NCBI GenBank assembly: GCA_001899685.1
Contig: MKWG01000022.1
Coordinates: 101,088-165,087, forward strand
Direction: 5' to 3'
From: Sphingobacteriales bacterium 44-15
GTDB lineage: Bacteria > Bacteroidota > Bacteroidia > Chitinophagales > Chitinophagaceae
Length of the DNA stretch: 64,000 nucleotides
In this document: positions 18,153-26,874 of the stretch, in pieces
Layout of the letters: every line of letters begins with the position of its first letter
Numbering within the stretch: position 1 is the first letter of the stretch
Program-made: the position numbers and the translations under genes
The notes under the pieces: generated by a model
Seen by the model: the letters and a program-made list of their open reading frames with translations, nothing else
What the model was told of the DNA's origin: nothing
The model's database searches: none

Positions 18153-19829
18153 ATGAAAAACTTATATATAAAACTGCTTCCTCTTTTATCTGCAATTATA
18201 CTTTTTACATCTTGTAATAAAGACTATTTGGTTAAAGAACCTATTGATCTGCCTTCTGTTTCTTCTTTTCTTAAGAGTGAAGATGAGTTGGAATTGGCCA
18301 TCAACGGAGCATATGCGAAATTATGGTATAGTTTAGAGTATAATTTACCGGTTGAAGTTCATCTTGATCTGGCATCTGATATAGGATATTCAAGGGCGCT
18401 TACTGATTTTCAGTTTATGGGTAATGGAACTGTAGATGCAAGCAATCCCATAATTGTAGGTTTATGGAAAAACTACTATGCCGGTATTCAGCGTGCCAAT
18501 TATATTCTTGATAATGTAGGCAATATCAAGGAAATAAAAAATCAGGCCAGAGTAGATCAGATTGTGTCCGAGGCTAAATTTCTAAGAGCTTATTTTTATT
18601 ATCATCTGACTGAAATGTTTGGCGATGTTCCTTTAGTAACAAAAGAACTGACCCTGGAAGAAAGTTACATGAATAAGACTCCTAAGTCAGAAATTACTGA
18701 TTTTATACTTAATGATTTGGAAGCTGCAGCCCAGGTGCTTCCTTTAAAATACACTAAAGCTGAGGAAATCGGAAGAGCTACCAAGGGTATTGCACTTGCT
18801 TTAAAATCCAGGATAGCCCTATTTAACAATAAATGGGATGTGTCTTCTGATGCGGCAAAAAGAGTTATTGACTTGTCTGTTTATGAACTTGAGCCCGATT
18901 ATGCTTCATTATACCTGAAAGAAAAACAACTGGTGTCTAAAGAAATAATGTTTATGCTTCACTACAAGTCAGGAGTCCAAACACATCTGGGGCCGAAATG
19001 GGTAGCGCCAAGAATGTCTTCCGGATTTGCGGGCCTGATTCCTACACAATCAATGATTGATTCTTATTTGTGCCTGGATGGCCTTACAATTGACAAATCT
19101 CCCGACTATGATCCGGCGCATCCGTTTGATAATCGTGATCCCAGGTTAAACTATAGTTGCATAGTACCCGGTTCTATTTTTAATGGTTATCAATATGAAA
19201 CACATAAAGATAGCGTGCGGTGCTGGAATTATAACGTAACGCCAGCGGTCCGGGTTACTAATCAGGACGCCACTAATGCCTTTGCATCCTTTTCGGGTTA
19301 TTGTTGGCGTAAATACAGTGATATAAGAGATCCAAGTTATCTGTCGCTTTCGGAGACTGGTATCATCCTTATGAGATATGCCGAAGTACTGTTAAATTAT
19401 GCTGAAGCAAAGATTGAAGCAAACAATATAGATCAATCAGTATATGATGCCATAAATAAATTAAGGGACAGGGTGGACATGCCACTGGTTACGGGAGGCA
19501 AATCACAGGAAGAGCTTCGCTCAATTATAAGAATAGAAAGGAAGTCGGAATTGGCTTTTGAAGGCCTTCGGCTTTACGATATACGACGCTGGGGAATTGC
19601 GGAAAATGTATTAAACGGACCTTTGTATGGCAGAATACCCAGAGGGCTACTTAGCTCGGCGCCGGTTGTTGATGAGAATGGGACCCCAAATTATTCGAAT
19701 GTTTCCAATCGTTCAGAGATGAGGGTTATCGAACAAAGAGTATTTGATAAGAATAAAAACTATTTATGGCCTATTCCTCAATTTGAAACTGATATCAATA
19801 GTAACCTGAAACAAAATAATGGATATTAA
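18153..19829 (+). CDS. SusD/RagB-type glycan-binding lipoprotein, locus 1
   Basis: A 558-residue surface lipoprotein with lipobox ending at Cys21 (MKNLYIKLLPLLSAIILFTSC). It has the SusD helical/TPR body: the early E-L-E-L-A-I-N-G-A-Y-A-K-L, the E-A-K-F-L-R-A-Y-F-Y-Y-H-L-T-E-M-F-G-D-V-P-L motif near residue 145, and the C-terminal R-I-E-R-K-S-E-L-A-F-E-G-L-R-L-Y-D-I-R-R-W block, ending L-W-P-I-P...Q-N-N-G-Y. It forms the lid of the SusCD transporter and binds the substrate outside the cell. It lies 10 bp after susC and 5 bp before the esterase. The gene is A/T-rich. Confidence 0.95.
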   Translation: MKNLYIKLLPLLSAIILFTSCNKDYLVKEPIDLPSVSSFLKSEDELELAINGAYAKLWYSLEYNLPVEVHLDLASDIGYSRALTDFQFMGNGTVDASNPIIVGLWKNYYAGIQRANYILDNVGNIKEIKNQARVDQIVSEAKFLRAYFYYHLTEMFGDVPLVTKELTLEESYMNKTPKSEITDFILNDLEAAAQVLPLKYTKAEEIGRATKGIALALKSRIALFNNKWDVSSDAAKRVIDLSVYELEPDYASLYLKEKQLVSKEIMFMLHYKSGVQTHLGPKWVAPRMSSGFAGLIPTQSMIDSYLCLDGLTIDKSPDYDPAHPFDNRDPRLNYSCIVPGSIFNGYQYETHKDSVRCWNYNVTPAVRVTNQDATNAFASFSGYCWRKYSDIRDPSYLSLSETGIILMRYAEVLLNYAEAKIEANNIDQSVYDAINKLRDRVDMPLVTGGKSQEELRSIIRIERKSELAFEGLRLYDIRRWGIAENVLNGPLYGRIPRGLLSSAPVVDENGTPNYSNVSNRSEMRVIEQRVFDKNKNYLWPIPQFETDINSNLKQNNGY

Positions 19830-19834
19830 CAGCA

Positions 19835-20722
19835 ATGAACGGGAAAGTTTTAATCCTTGTTTACCTCTTAATAATTTTCAGCTCCGCTATGGCTGTGTGC
19901 TATGGGCAAGTACCTGCTGTGAACGATTACGCAGCAGGACTTGCAACTAAGCTTGAGCCTGACAAAAAGGTTGTTTACAAGATAGTTAAAGGAAGAGAAC
20001 TGCGCTTGCATCTTTTTACCCCGGATAGTTTCAGAAAAGGTGAAAGACGTCCTTGTTTTATTGCGTTTCATGGGGGAGGATGGGTTAATGGGGAGCCAAG
20101 GAGATTTTATCCCATTGTTTATGAATTTGTTAAAAGGGGTATGATTGGAATTAGTGCCGAATACCGGTTTAGAGATTCTGCTGAGGGAACTACAGTATTT
20201 GATTGCGTGAGGGATGGCCGCTCTGTTGTCAGGTATGTGAGGCAACATGCAAAAGAATTGGGAGTGGATCCCCGGCAGATTATTGTATCTGGTGGATCTG
20301 CAGGCGCACACATTGCAGCCGGCACTGCTTTATTCGATACGGTTAATGAAGTTACGGATGCTATGGATATTTCGGCCATGCCCAATGTGTTGGTACTGTA
20401 TTACCCCGTTATAGATACTTCTCCGGAAGGCTATGGTGCGAACAAAATTGGTGAGCAGTGGCGCAAACTATCCCCCTTACATAATATAAAAGAGGGACTA
20501 CCACCTACTCTTCTTTTTCATGGCACTTCTGATAAGGTAACGCCGTTCAAAGGAGCCAAAAACTTTAAGGACGCAATGATTAAAGCCGGCAATAAGTGTA
20601 ATTTAATTCTTAAGGAAGGTGGCATCCATGGATACATGATGTTTGAAAAAAATTACTTTGAGGAGGCAATTTCGCAAACCATTACATTCTTAGAAAGTTG
20701 TGGAATTACATTAAACCGATAG
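19835..20722 (+). CDS. secreted alpha/beta-hydrolase esterase (BD-FAE-like)
   Basis: A 295-residue protein with signal peptide (about 1-24, ending near MAVCYGQ). The oxyanion motif H-G-G-G-W lies at residues 79-83. The nucleophile elbow G-G-S-A-G-A-H puts the catalytic Ser at 155, with Asp about 233 (T-S-D-K-V-T-P) and His 265 (G-G-I-H-G-Y). This arrangement is that of acetyl/feruloyl-type carbohydrate esterases and related lipases of the HSL-like group. In a SusCD operon it most likely removes acyl groups from the glycan. It starts 5 bp after susD. A specific acyl group cannot be deduced. Confidence 0.88.
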   Translation: MNGKVLILVYLLIIFSSAMAVCYGQVPAVNDYAAGLATKLEPDKKVVYKIVKGRELRLHLFTPDSFRKGERRPCFIAFHGGGWVNGEPRRFYPIVYEFVKRGMIGISAEYRFRDSAEGTTVFDCVRDGRSVVRYVRQHAKELGVDPRQIIVSGGSAGAHIAAGTALFDTVNEVTDAMDISAMPNVLVLYYPVIDTSPEGYGANKIGEQWRKLSPLHNIKEGLPPTLLFHGTSDKVTPFKGAKNFKDAMIKAGNKCNLILKEGGIHGYMMFEKNYFEEAISQTITFLESCGITLNR

Positions 20723-20777
20723 TATAAAAATGTATGTACATTTTGAAATTTCTAATTGAGTATTAAATTATCAGAAG

Positions 20778-22493
20778 ATGAAAAAATTGCTTGCGTTTTT
20801 TATAGTTATTGTCTGCATTGTTCCATTCCTCAGTGCTCAAAATCTGCAGAACAAAAATTTTAATTTAAGTAATTATAATCCTGTAGGAAATGGTTCATCA
20901 GATGATACCAGAGCCTTTCAATTGCTGTTTGCCGATGTGCAAAAGGCTGGAGGGGGAAATATTACTATTCCTGCTGGTAAGTACTTTTTAAAAGGTGATA
21001 TATCAATAGCTCTTACTTCTAACACTAATATTTTTGCCTATGGGGCTAAAATATTACTACCTGAAAATCTAGGCGATCAATCCAGGATAGTACTTTTTGA
21101 AGGAACCGATATAATAAATTTTTCATGGTTTGGAGGTTTTTTTCAGGGATACTGCTTTGATCCTGCAAATATGAAAAATACCTGGGAGCCGAACGTTAAT
21201 ACAAGAATTATTGTAATTAAAACCAGCAGGAACGGGAAAACAGATAACCTTACTTTCAGAGATATACAGTCGGAGAAGATCTCAGGCTCAGTAGTAAATG
21301 TTAATGGATACATTGAAAATGATAATATTATTCCTGCAAATTTTGCAACTAACATTTCTGTTGAAAATTGTAATCTTATAAATTCAGGAAAGTTTATGTG
21401 GGATTATGGCTATCTCTGGCAAATAATCGTATTCCCGGAAGATCATACTGAAGAAGAGAAAAAAATGGCTCTTAATTACTTTGATACCAGCATGTTGATT
21501 AGTGGAATAGTAATCAAAAAAGATGATAGCAGGGTATATTTAAACAACATAAAGCCACAGGGTAATACTAAACGCTTAATAAATAAAGGAGTAGAAATCT
21601 GCTTTTATAATGATAGGCTTCCTTCAAATATTGTAAAGGGGAAACGATATTATGTAACAGAAGCTTCTGACAGATATATTGAAATCAGTGAAAGCGAGGT
21701 TGGTAAAAAGCTTGTCTTTAATGATAGCGGAGGCGCTAATGTAAAAATTGTCAATAATGTAACAGAACTGTTTTACCAGTATGCTCCGATAAACGCAGGA
21801 CCGGGTAAAGGTTGTATAGATTTGTCCGGCTGTATGAATACCCAAATTATTGGCTGCCGGATAAGTGCGTTGGGCGATGCTATGCATATCCACAAAAGCT
21901 ACAATAATGTATTTGCAAATAATCATATTCTGGGAGCAAGAATGGGCGCTTTCTTCATAGCAGAACATTGCAAAAATTCAACTGTAATAGGAAATACAGT
22001 TGATGGTACGAATGGATCAAGGGTGGTAAGTGTCGAAAGATCAAACGAAAATGTTACTATTACAGGCAATATATTCAGGAACGGCGGACGCGGAAGCTGG
22101 ATAAATCAACCTAAAAATATTATTATACAGAATAATGTTTTTATAAACAATACAACAAAGGGAACTCACGATCCCAAAACAGGAAGACGGGATTTTAAAA
22201 CAGGAGGGTGGCAGAGTTTTCCGGAAATATATTTTACTACTTATCAGAAAGGAGCTGAATATGGTCCGGTAATTCTTAAAGATAACATATTTACTACCGG
22301 CCCTAACGCTGCAGGTGTAATCCAGTTTGAGAGGAACGGGAAAGATATATCAGTTACCGGAAATATATTTAAAGGTACTACGGTCGATATCTTAATGGAC
22401 GATAAAGATAATACGATATTTATTGATCCTGCCCAGAAAGCAGTGCTGAAAAAAGGAGCAGAATTTTCCCGTTCTCTATTTAAAAATCGATAA
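20778..22493 (+). CDS. secreted right-handed beta-helix protein (pectate-lyase-like fold)
   Basis: A 571-residue protein with signal peptide (MKKLLAFFIVIVCIVPFLSA). It begins with the pectate-lyase-superfamily pattern N-P-V-G-N-G-S-S-D-D-T-R-A-F-Q and continues with many Asn-rich rungs (e.g. NTQIIGCRISALGDAMHIHK, NSTVIGNTVDGTNGSRVV, NVTITGNIFRNGGRGSW, NIIIQNNVFINN), typical of parallel beta-helix enzymes. Such folds include polysaccharide lyases, GH28 and epimerases. Catalytic residues cannot be named from sequence alone. It is in the susC-susD-esterase operon and the most A/T-rich gene of the window, which suggests separate ancestry. It probably acts on the imported or surface glycan. Confidence 0.82.
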   Translation: MKKLLAFFIVIVCIVPFLSAQNLQNKNFNLSNYNPVGNGSSDDTRAFQLLFADVQKAGGGNITIPAGKYFLKGDISIALTSNTNIFAYGAKILLPENLGDQSRIVLFEGTDIINFSWFGGFFQGYCFDPANMKNTWEPNVNTRIIVIKTSRNGKTDNLTFRDIQSEKISGSVVNVNGYIENDNIIPANFATNISVENCNLINSGKFMWDYGYLWQIIVFPEDHTEEEKKMALNYFDTSMLISGIVIKKDDSRVYLNNIKPQGNTKRLINKGVEICFYNDRLPSNIVKGKRYYVTEASDRYIEISESEVGKKLVFNDSGGANVKIVNNVTELFYQYAPINAGPGKGCIDLSGCMNTQIIGCRISALGDAMHIHKSYNNVFANNHILGARMGAFFIAEHCKNSTVIGNTVDGTNGSRVVSVERSNENVTITGNIFRNGGRGSWINQPKNIIIQNNVFINNTTKGTHDPKTGRRDFKTGGWQSFPEIYFTTYQKGAEYGPVILKDNIFTTGPNAAGVIQFERNGKDISVTGNIFKGTTVDILMDDKDNTIFIDPAQKAVLKKGAEFSRSLFKNR

Positions 22494-22501
22494 ATATTCT
22501 A

Positions 22502-23746
22502 ATGCCATTCCAAAGTACGAAGAACTACAAGTGGATTGTAGTTGCGCTCCTGTGGGTAGTGGCATTGCTTAACTACCTCGACAGGCAGATGCTCGCCACC
22601 ATGAAGACCTCTATGCAGGTTGATATTGTGGAACTGCAATCAGCCACTGTGTTTGGATATTTGATGGGTATATTTCTTTGGGTGTATGGATTGGTAAACC
22701 CGGTATCAGGAATTATTGCCGATAAGATCAATCGTAAATGGCTTATTGTGGCAAGTCTCTTCGTGTGGTCAGGAGTTACTTTTACCATGGGATATGCAAC
22801 AACATTTAATCAATTATATTGGTTAAGGGCGGTAATGGGCGTGAGCGAAGCGTTATATATGCCAGCGGGATTATCGCTGATCGCGGATTATCACAGCAAT
22901 AAATCAAGATCGCTTGCCATAGGCATTCATATGACTGGCTTGTATTTCGGGCAGGCGCTGGGTGGCTTTGGGGCTACTATTGCCGCCCGGTATTCCTGGC
23001 ATTCAACTTTTCATAGTTTTGGATTTATAGGTGTAGCTTATGCTGTTGTATTAATGTTGTTTTTAAAAGATACCGGCCGTAATCCCGATGCTGCATCAGA
23101 TCACGCGGAAGAAAAACAGTCCGGAATTTCTTTTTTTGCGGGATTAAAGCTGTTGTTCACCAATATTTATTTCTGGCTTGTGCTTTTCTGTTTTGCAGTA
23201 CCCAGTCTTCCGGGGTGGGCTACCAAGAACTGGCTGCCTACTTTGTTTGCGGATAAGCTTTCACTGGATATAGCAATAGCAGGTCCATTGGCTACGCTTA
23301 CTATTGCGGCCTCTTCTTTTGCCGGGGTGATTTTTGGCGGCATATTGTCCGACAGGTGGCTTCAAAAAAATATCAGGGGAAGGATATATACCAGCGCTAT
23401 AGGGCTTTTATTAATGGCGCCTGCTTTACTGCTGATCGGTTATGGACAGTCAATCGTTGCAACTGTTCTGGCAGGCTGCTGCTTTGGTATAGGCTTTGGT
23501 ATGTTTGATGCCAATAATATGCCCATTCTTTATCAATTCGTTTCTCCGCGCATAAGAGCAACCGCCTATGGCATAATGAATATGACCGGCATTTTTGCCG
23601 GGGCAATGGTAACTGATTTGCTCGGTAAATCTACTGATGCCGGGAACCTGGGCAGGGATTTTGCCATGCTCGCCGTCATCGTGCTGGTCGCATTCATTAT
23701 TCAGGCTGTTTTTCTGAGGCCTAAAAAGATACTTACCGTTTCGTAA
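22502..23746 (+). CDS. MFS transporter, anion:cation symporter (hexuronate-like) type
   Basis: A 414-residue inner-membrane protein with about 12 hydrophobic segments in two groups of six, separated by a charged loop (about 195-215, DTGRNPDAASDHAEEKQ). Helix 1 ends in A-L-L-N-Y-L-D-R-Q-M-L, the pattern of ACS-family carriers such as ExuT-type hexuronate transporters. The loop 2-3 motif reads G-I-I-A-D-K-I-N-R-K, close to the MFS G-x-x-x-D-R-x-x-R-R/K motif. It starts 8 bp after the beta-helix gene. It would carry the mono- or oligosaccharide released in the periplasm into the cytoplasm; a uronate is plausible from family resemblance only. Confidence 0.88.
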   Translation: MPFQSTKNYKWIVVALLWVVALLNYLDRQMLATMKTSMQVDIVELQSATVFGYLMGIFLWVYGLVNPVSGIIADKINRKWLIVASLFVWSGVTFTMGYATTFNQLYWLRAVMGVSEALYMPAGLSLIADYHSNKSRSLAIGIHMTGLYFGQALGGFGATIAARYSWHSTFHSFGFIGVAYAVVLMLFLKDTGRNPDAASDHAEEKQSGISFFAGLKLLFTNIYFWLVLFCFAVPSLPGWATKNWLPTLFADKLSLDIAIAGPLATLTIAASSFAGVIFGGILSDRWLQKNIRGRIYTSAIGLLLMAPALLLIGYGQSIVATVLAGCCFGIGFGMFDANNMPILYQFVSPRIRATAYGIMNMTGIFAGAMVTDLLGKSTDAGNLGRDFAMLAVIVLVAFIIQAVFLRPKKILTVS

Positions 23747-23766
23747 TAAGAACAAAATTATTTTTT

Positions 23767-25497
23767 ATGATAAACCGTCGTGATTTTATAAAGAATACTT
23801 CTGCATTGGGGTTGTCAGGGATGATCTTACCTAAAGATGAGTTCTTTAATTTTTCAGAGTCGGGAGAATTGTTGTATAATGGTATAAGGTTGCCTTCCGA
23901 TTGGCCGCCCAAAGGTATTGATCCTGGTAATTATGAGCCTATGGACGTGCCTTATCTCAGGAATCCTCCTGCGGTTATTCCGATAGATGTGGGACGCCAG
24001 TTATTCGTTGATGATTTTTTAATAGAAAAAACTTCACTGAAAAGACAGTTTTACAATGCCCGTAAGCTTGATACTAACCCCGTATTAAAGCCGGAGACCT
24101 GGACGGAGCAGGGCCCGTGGGGCATATCTGGTGCAAACGCAAAAGATGGTGGTGTATGGTGGGATCCCCGGGACCAGTTGTTTAAGGTCTGGTACGAAGC
24201 AGGCTGGCTTTACAAAATGGCTTATGCTACAAGTACGGATGGCATTCACTGGCACAGACCTGAACTGGAAATGGATGCAGGCACTAATGTTATCATACCA
24301 GATATCATAGCGGATTCAAGTACGGTATTCCTTGATCATTTTACCGATAACCCGGAAGAGCGGTTTAAAATGTTTCTCCGCCCGCCCAATGATATTCCCG
24401 GCGCAAAAAAGCAAATATATACAGGGTATGCGTTGGTTTCACCAGATGGTATTCATTGGGAAAAGCGGGTTGAAACGGGTATTTGCGGAGACAGAACGAC
24501 TATCTTTTATAATCCTTTCCGGAAAAAGTGGATATATAGTCTGCGTAACACCGGACAGTATGGAAAGTCTCCCACCGGGCGCTCCCGTTATTACTATGAG
24601 CATGATGACTTTCTTAAAGGCGCCCAATGGGGTATCAAAGATATTACCTTCTGGACCGGGGCGGATAAGCTGGATATCCCGGATCCTGCTATTGGCGACA
24701 AGGCACAATTGTATAATCTGTCAGCGGTAGGATATGAAAGCATTATGCTGGGGCTGCACCAGATACATCTTGGTCCTGATAATGAAATATGCCTGAAAAA
24801 TGCCACGCCTAAGATCACTGAACTTAAAATTTCGTTCAGCCGGGACGGGTTTCATTGGGATCGTCCTAACAGGGATGTTTTCATTAGTGCAACAAGAACA
24901 GCAGGTTCCTGGGATCGTGGTTATGTGCAGTCTGTGGGAGGAATATGTGCTGTGGTAGGCGATCAGCTTTGGTTTTATTATATCGGCTTTAAAGGAGATC
25001 AGACAAAGAAGAGCAGCGTCTACGTGAAGAATGGTATGCATTCTCATGGAAGTACGGGTATTGCAGTATTGCGGCGCGACGGATTTGCTTCAATGAATGG
25101 GGATACCAAGGGTGGCAGTCTTACTACAAGACCCGTTACATTCAAAGGAAAATACTTTTTTGTCAACGCTGACTGTAAAGACGGGGAGCTGAATGTTGAA
25201 ATTACAGACGAGAAAAACCGCACAATATCACCATTTACATTCTCACGTTGTGAAGCAGTTTCCGGCGACAGCACCCTGCAGCGGATAAGCTGGAAAGGTG
25301 CTGATGATCTGAGTGTGCTGAACGGAAGGCCGGTACGGTTCAGATTTCAGCTAAGGAATGGAAAGTTATATTCGTTTTGGATCAGCCCGGATCAAAATGG
25401 CGCCAGTCATGGTTATATAGCTGCCGGAGGCCCCGGGTTTACCGGAGGGGCAGATACGGTAGGGCAGAAGTCGTATAATGCCGCCGGGCGCTTATAA
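23767..25497 (+). CDS. Tat-exported putative five-bladed-propeller glycosidase
   Basis: A 576-residue protein with a twin-arginine signal (N-R-R-D-F-I-K at residues 3-9, followed by NTSALGLSGMI), so it is exported folded. The body repeats W/Y-rich beta-blades with an 'S-x-D-G-I/F-H-W' phrase (ATSTDGIHWHRP, VSPDGIHWEKR, FSRDGFHWDRP), a pattern common in GH32/GH43/GH117-like propellers. The final about 120 residues look like a separate beta-sandwich (VTFKGKYFFVNADCKDGELN onward). I cannot place it in a numbered GH family. It is the last gene of the locus 1 operon, 20 bp after the transporter. Confidence 0.7.
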   Translation: MINRRDFIKNTSALGLSGMILPKDEFFNFSESGELLYNGIRLPSDWPPKGIDPGNYEPMDVPYLRNPPAVIPIDVGRQLFVDDFLIEKTSLKRQFYNARKLDTNPVLKPETWTEQGPWGISGANAKDGGVWWDPRDQLFKVWYEAGWLYKMAYATSTDGIHWHRPELEMDAGTNVIIPDIIADSSTVFLDHFTDNPEERFKMFLRPPNDIPGAKKQIYTGYALVSPDGIHWEKRVETGICGDRTTIFYNPFRKKWIYSLRNTGQYGKSPTGRSRYYYEHDDFLKGAQWGIKDITFWTGADKLDIPDPAIGDKAQLYNLSAVGYESIMLGLHQIHLGPDNEICLKNATPKITELKISFSRDGFHWDRPNRDVFISATRTAGSWDRGYVQSVGGICAVVGDQLWFYYIGFKGDQTKKSSVYVKNGMHSHGSTGIAVLRRDGFASMNGDTKGGSLTTRPVTFKGKYFFVNADCKDGELNVEITDEKNRTISPFTFSRCEAVSGDSTLQRISWKGADDLSVLNGRPVRFRFQLRNGKLYSFWISPDQNGASHGYIAAGGPGFTGGADTVGQKSYNAAGRL

Positions 25498-25513
25498 TAA
25501 TAGCACTGTCAGT

Positions 25514-25542
25514 AAAAAACCCCTTCTAAGAATAGAAGGGGT
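25514..25542 (-). terminator. terminator between the convergent loci 1 and 2
   Basis: The 10-bp stem ACCCCTTCTA / TAGAAGGGGT with AGAA loop is followed on the minus strand by a T-run (plus-strand A-run 25514-25519). It serves the minus-strand gene ending at 25579 and may stop plus-strand readthrough as well. Confidence 0.8.
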
Positions 25543-25578
25543 AGCCAAAACTAACTGCTTGCGTGAAAACTTATTGTG

Positions 25579-26838
25579 CTAATCATTTTCATTGAAAACA
25601 CCGGACCTTCTGGCTTTCCAGTAAGCAGCCTGCAGGTAAAATATTCCGTTGCTTGATACACGATCATAATCCAGCCTCTCGATTGCCTTAACAAGCAGCT
25701 CTTTCTGGGCAGGATCAATGTTCTTTTCCAATACCATCAGTTGCGTCAAAGCTGCTTCTCCGCTTTCTCTTATATTATACCATACTTTTCTGTATTCTCC
25801 CTGTGGCTTCAACCCCTCTCCGGTTCTCCAGTCGGTTCCGGCGCGGGTAAGATCAAGCGTTTGGGAATTTTTATCTGCATTTTCTGCACGGCTTTTACAT
25901 CTTTCCGCAACCATCTCCTTTATCCGTGATATTTTTTCTTTGAGTATTGTTTCTTTTTCGAGCGACTCCAGCAGTTCAAGCGAGCAGGCCATCTGAAGAT
26001 AGGCGTAAGTGGTTGTTTTCTCCCCTACACTAAAAGATTGTTCAATTGCAGGAACAACATATTTCCTGTATAGGCGATAATAGTGTTTATTCCCGGTGGT
26101 ATTCCACGCAGCAGCATAGATCATCGGCAGCCTGGCAGCCTCATGCCCCTGCACATTCCACATCCTGCTGATGCCCCGGGTATCCCGGGTTCCGTCCGCT
26201 CTCAGGAAATCGTAGTCATTCCCCGATATAACATTTCTTATCATCCTGTCTGCGTAGGCTGACAACAATACCCTGATCTCTTTCCTGGTTTTGGCGTCGC
26301 AGAGCGGGCTGTTAAAATAGTACCATAAGCCGTGGACGGCATGTGTATACTGATCCCGGGAAGAGTTGATATAAATGCTTTGATGATCCTCTGTACAGAC
26401 GCAACGGGCAAGAAAGCCCTGTGCTCCTGTACTGCGCTTAATACCGCTGAATACAGCATGGGCCGACTTGCGCAACCCTTCATCTTTTGTTACAGCATAT
26501 TTATCAACGATCATGGTAAGCATCACGCCAGCGGATATCATACAATCTTCCATGCCGGTATCATATCCCTGGAAATTCGGATATTGCCGTTTTACTTCAT
26601 CTGCAACCGGGAGATGCGACAGCCATTTATCTTTCTCATAGCTGCTCAGGTAATCATAGAACATCTCGGTATCCGGGTGAAAGAACCGCTCCCACGAAAC
26701 GCGCCAGGCATCATTAATAGCCCGGCCAAGCGGGCCGGTAACTCGGGGATCATTTTTGTGATCGGGAAAAGCTTCTGCCACAGAAGGTTTCCAGCACGGG
26801 CTTAAAAACAGCACACTTATGATCAGAATAAGCTTCAT
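25579..26838 (-). CDS. secreted putative (alpha/alpha)-barrel carbohydrate-active protein
   Basis: A 419-residue, mostly helical protein with N-terminal signal (MKLILIISVLFLSPCWKPSVAEA). Helices recur about every 50-60 residues with aromatic, Trp/Tyr/His-rich turns (THAVHGLWYYFNSP, SRMWNVQGHEAARLPMIY, YLQAAYWKARRSG), resembling six-hairpin glycosidases or uronyl hydrolases. Candidate acidic residues lie in Y-D-T-G-M-E-D-C and R-A-G-T-D-W-R-T-G-E-G, but none can be proved catalytic. It is the only enzyme-like gene of locus 2, 36 bp after susD, and ends at a terminator. I do not recognise an established family. Confidence 0.6.
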   Translation of the reverse strand: MKLILIISVLFLSPCWKPSVAEAFPDHKNDPRVTGPLGRAINDAWRVSWERFFHPDTEMFYDYLSSYEKDKWLSHLPVADEVKRQYPNFQGYDTGMEDCMISAGVMLTMIVDKYAVTKDEGLRKSAHAVFSGIKRSTGAQGFLARCVCTEDHQSIYINSSRDQYTHAVHGLWYYFNSPLCDAKTRKEIRVLLSAYADRMIRNVISGNDYDFLRADGTRDTRGISRMWNVQGHEAARLPMIYAAAWNTTGNKHYYRLYRKYVVPAIEQSFSVGEKTTTYAYLQMACSLELLESLEKETILKEKISRIKEMVAERCKSRAENADKNSQTLDLTRAGTDWRTGEGLKPQGEYRKVWYNIRESGEAALTQLMVLEKNIDPAQKELLVKAIERLDYDRVSSNGIFYLQAAYWKARRSGVFNEND

Positions 26839-26874
26839 ATTTCTGTTGATTTAAATGAGAATATATGCCTGCAT

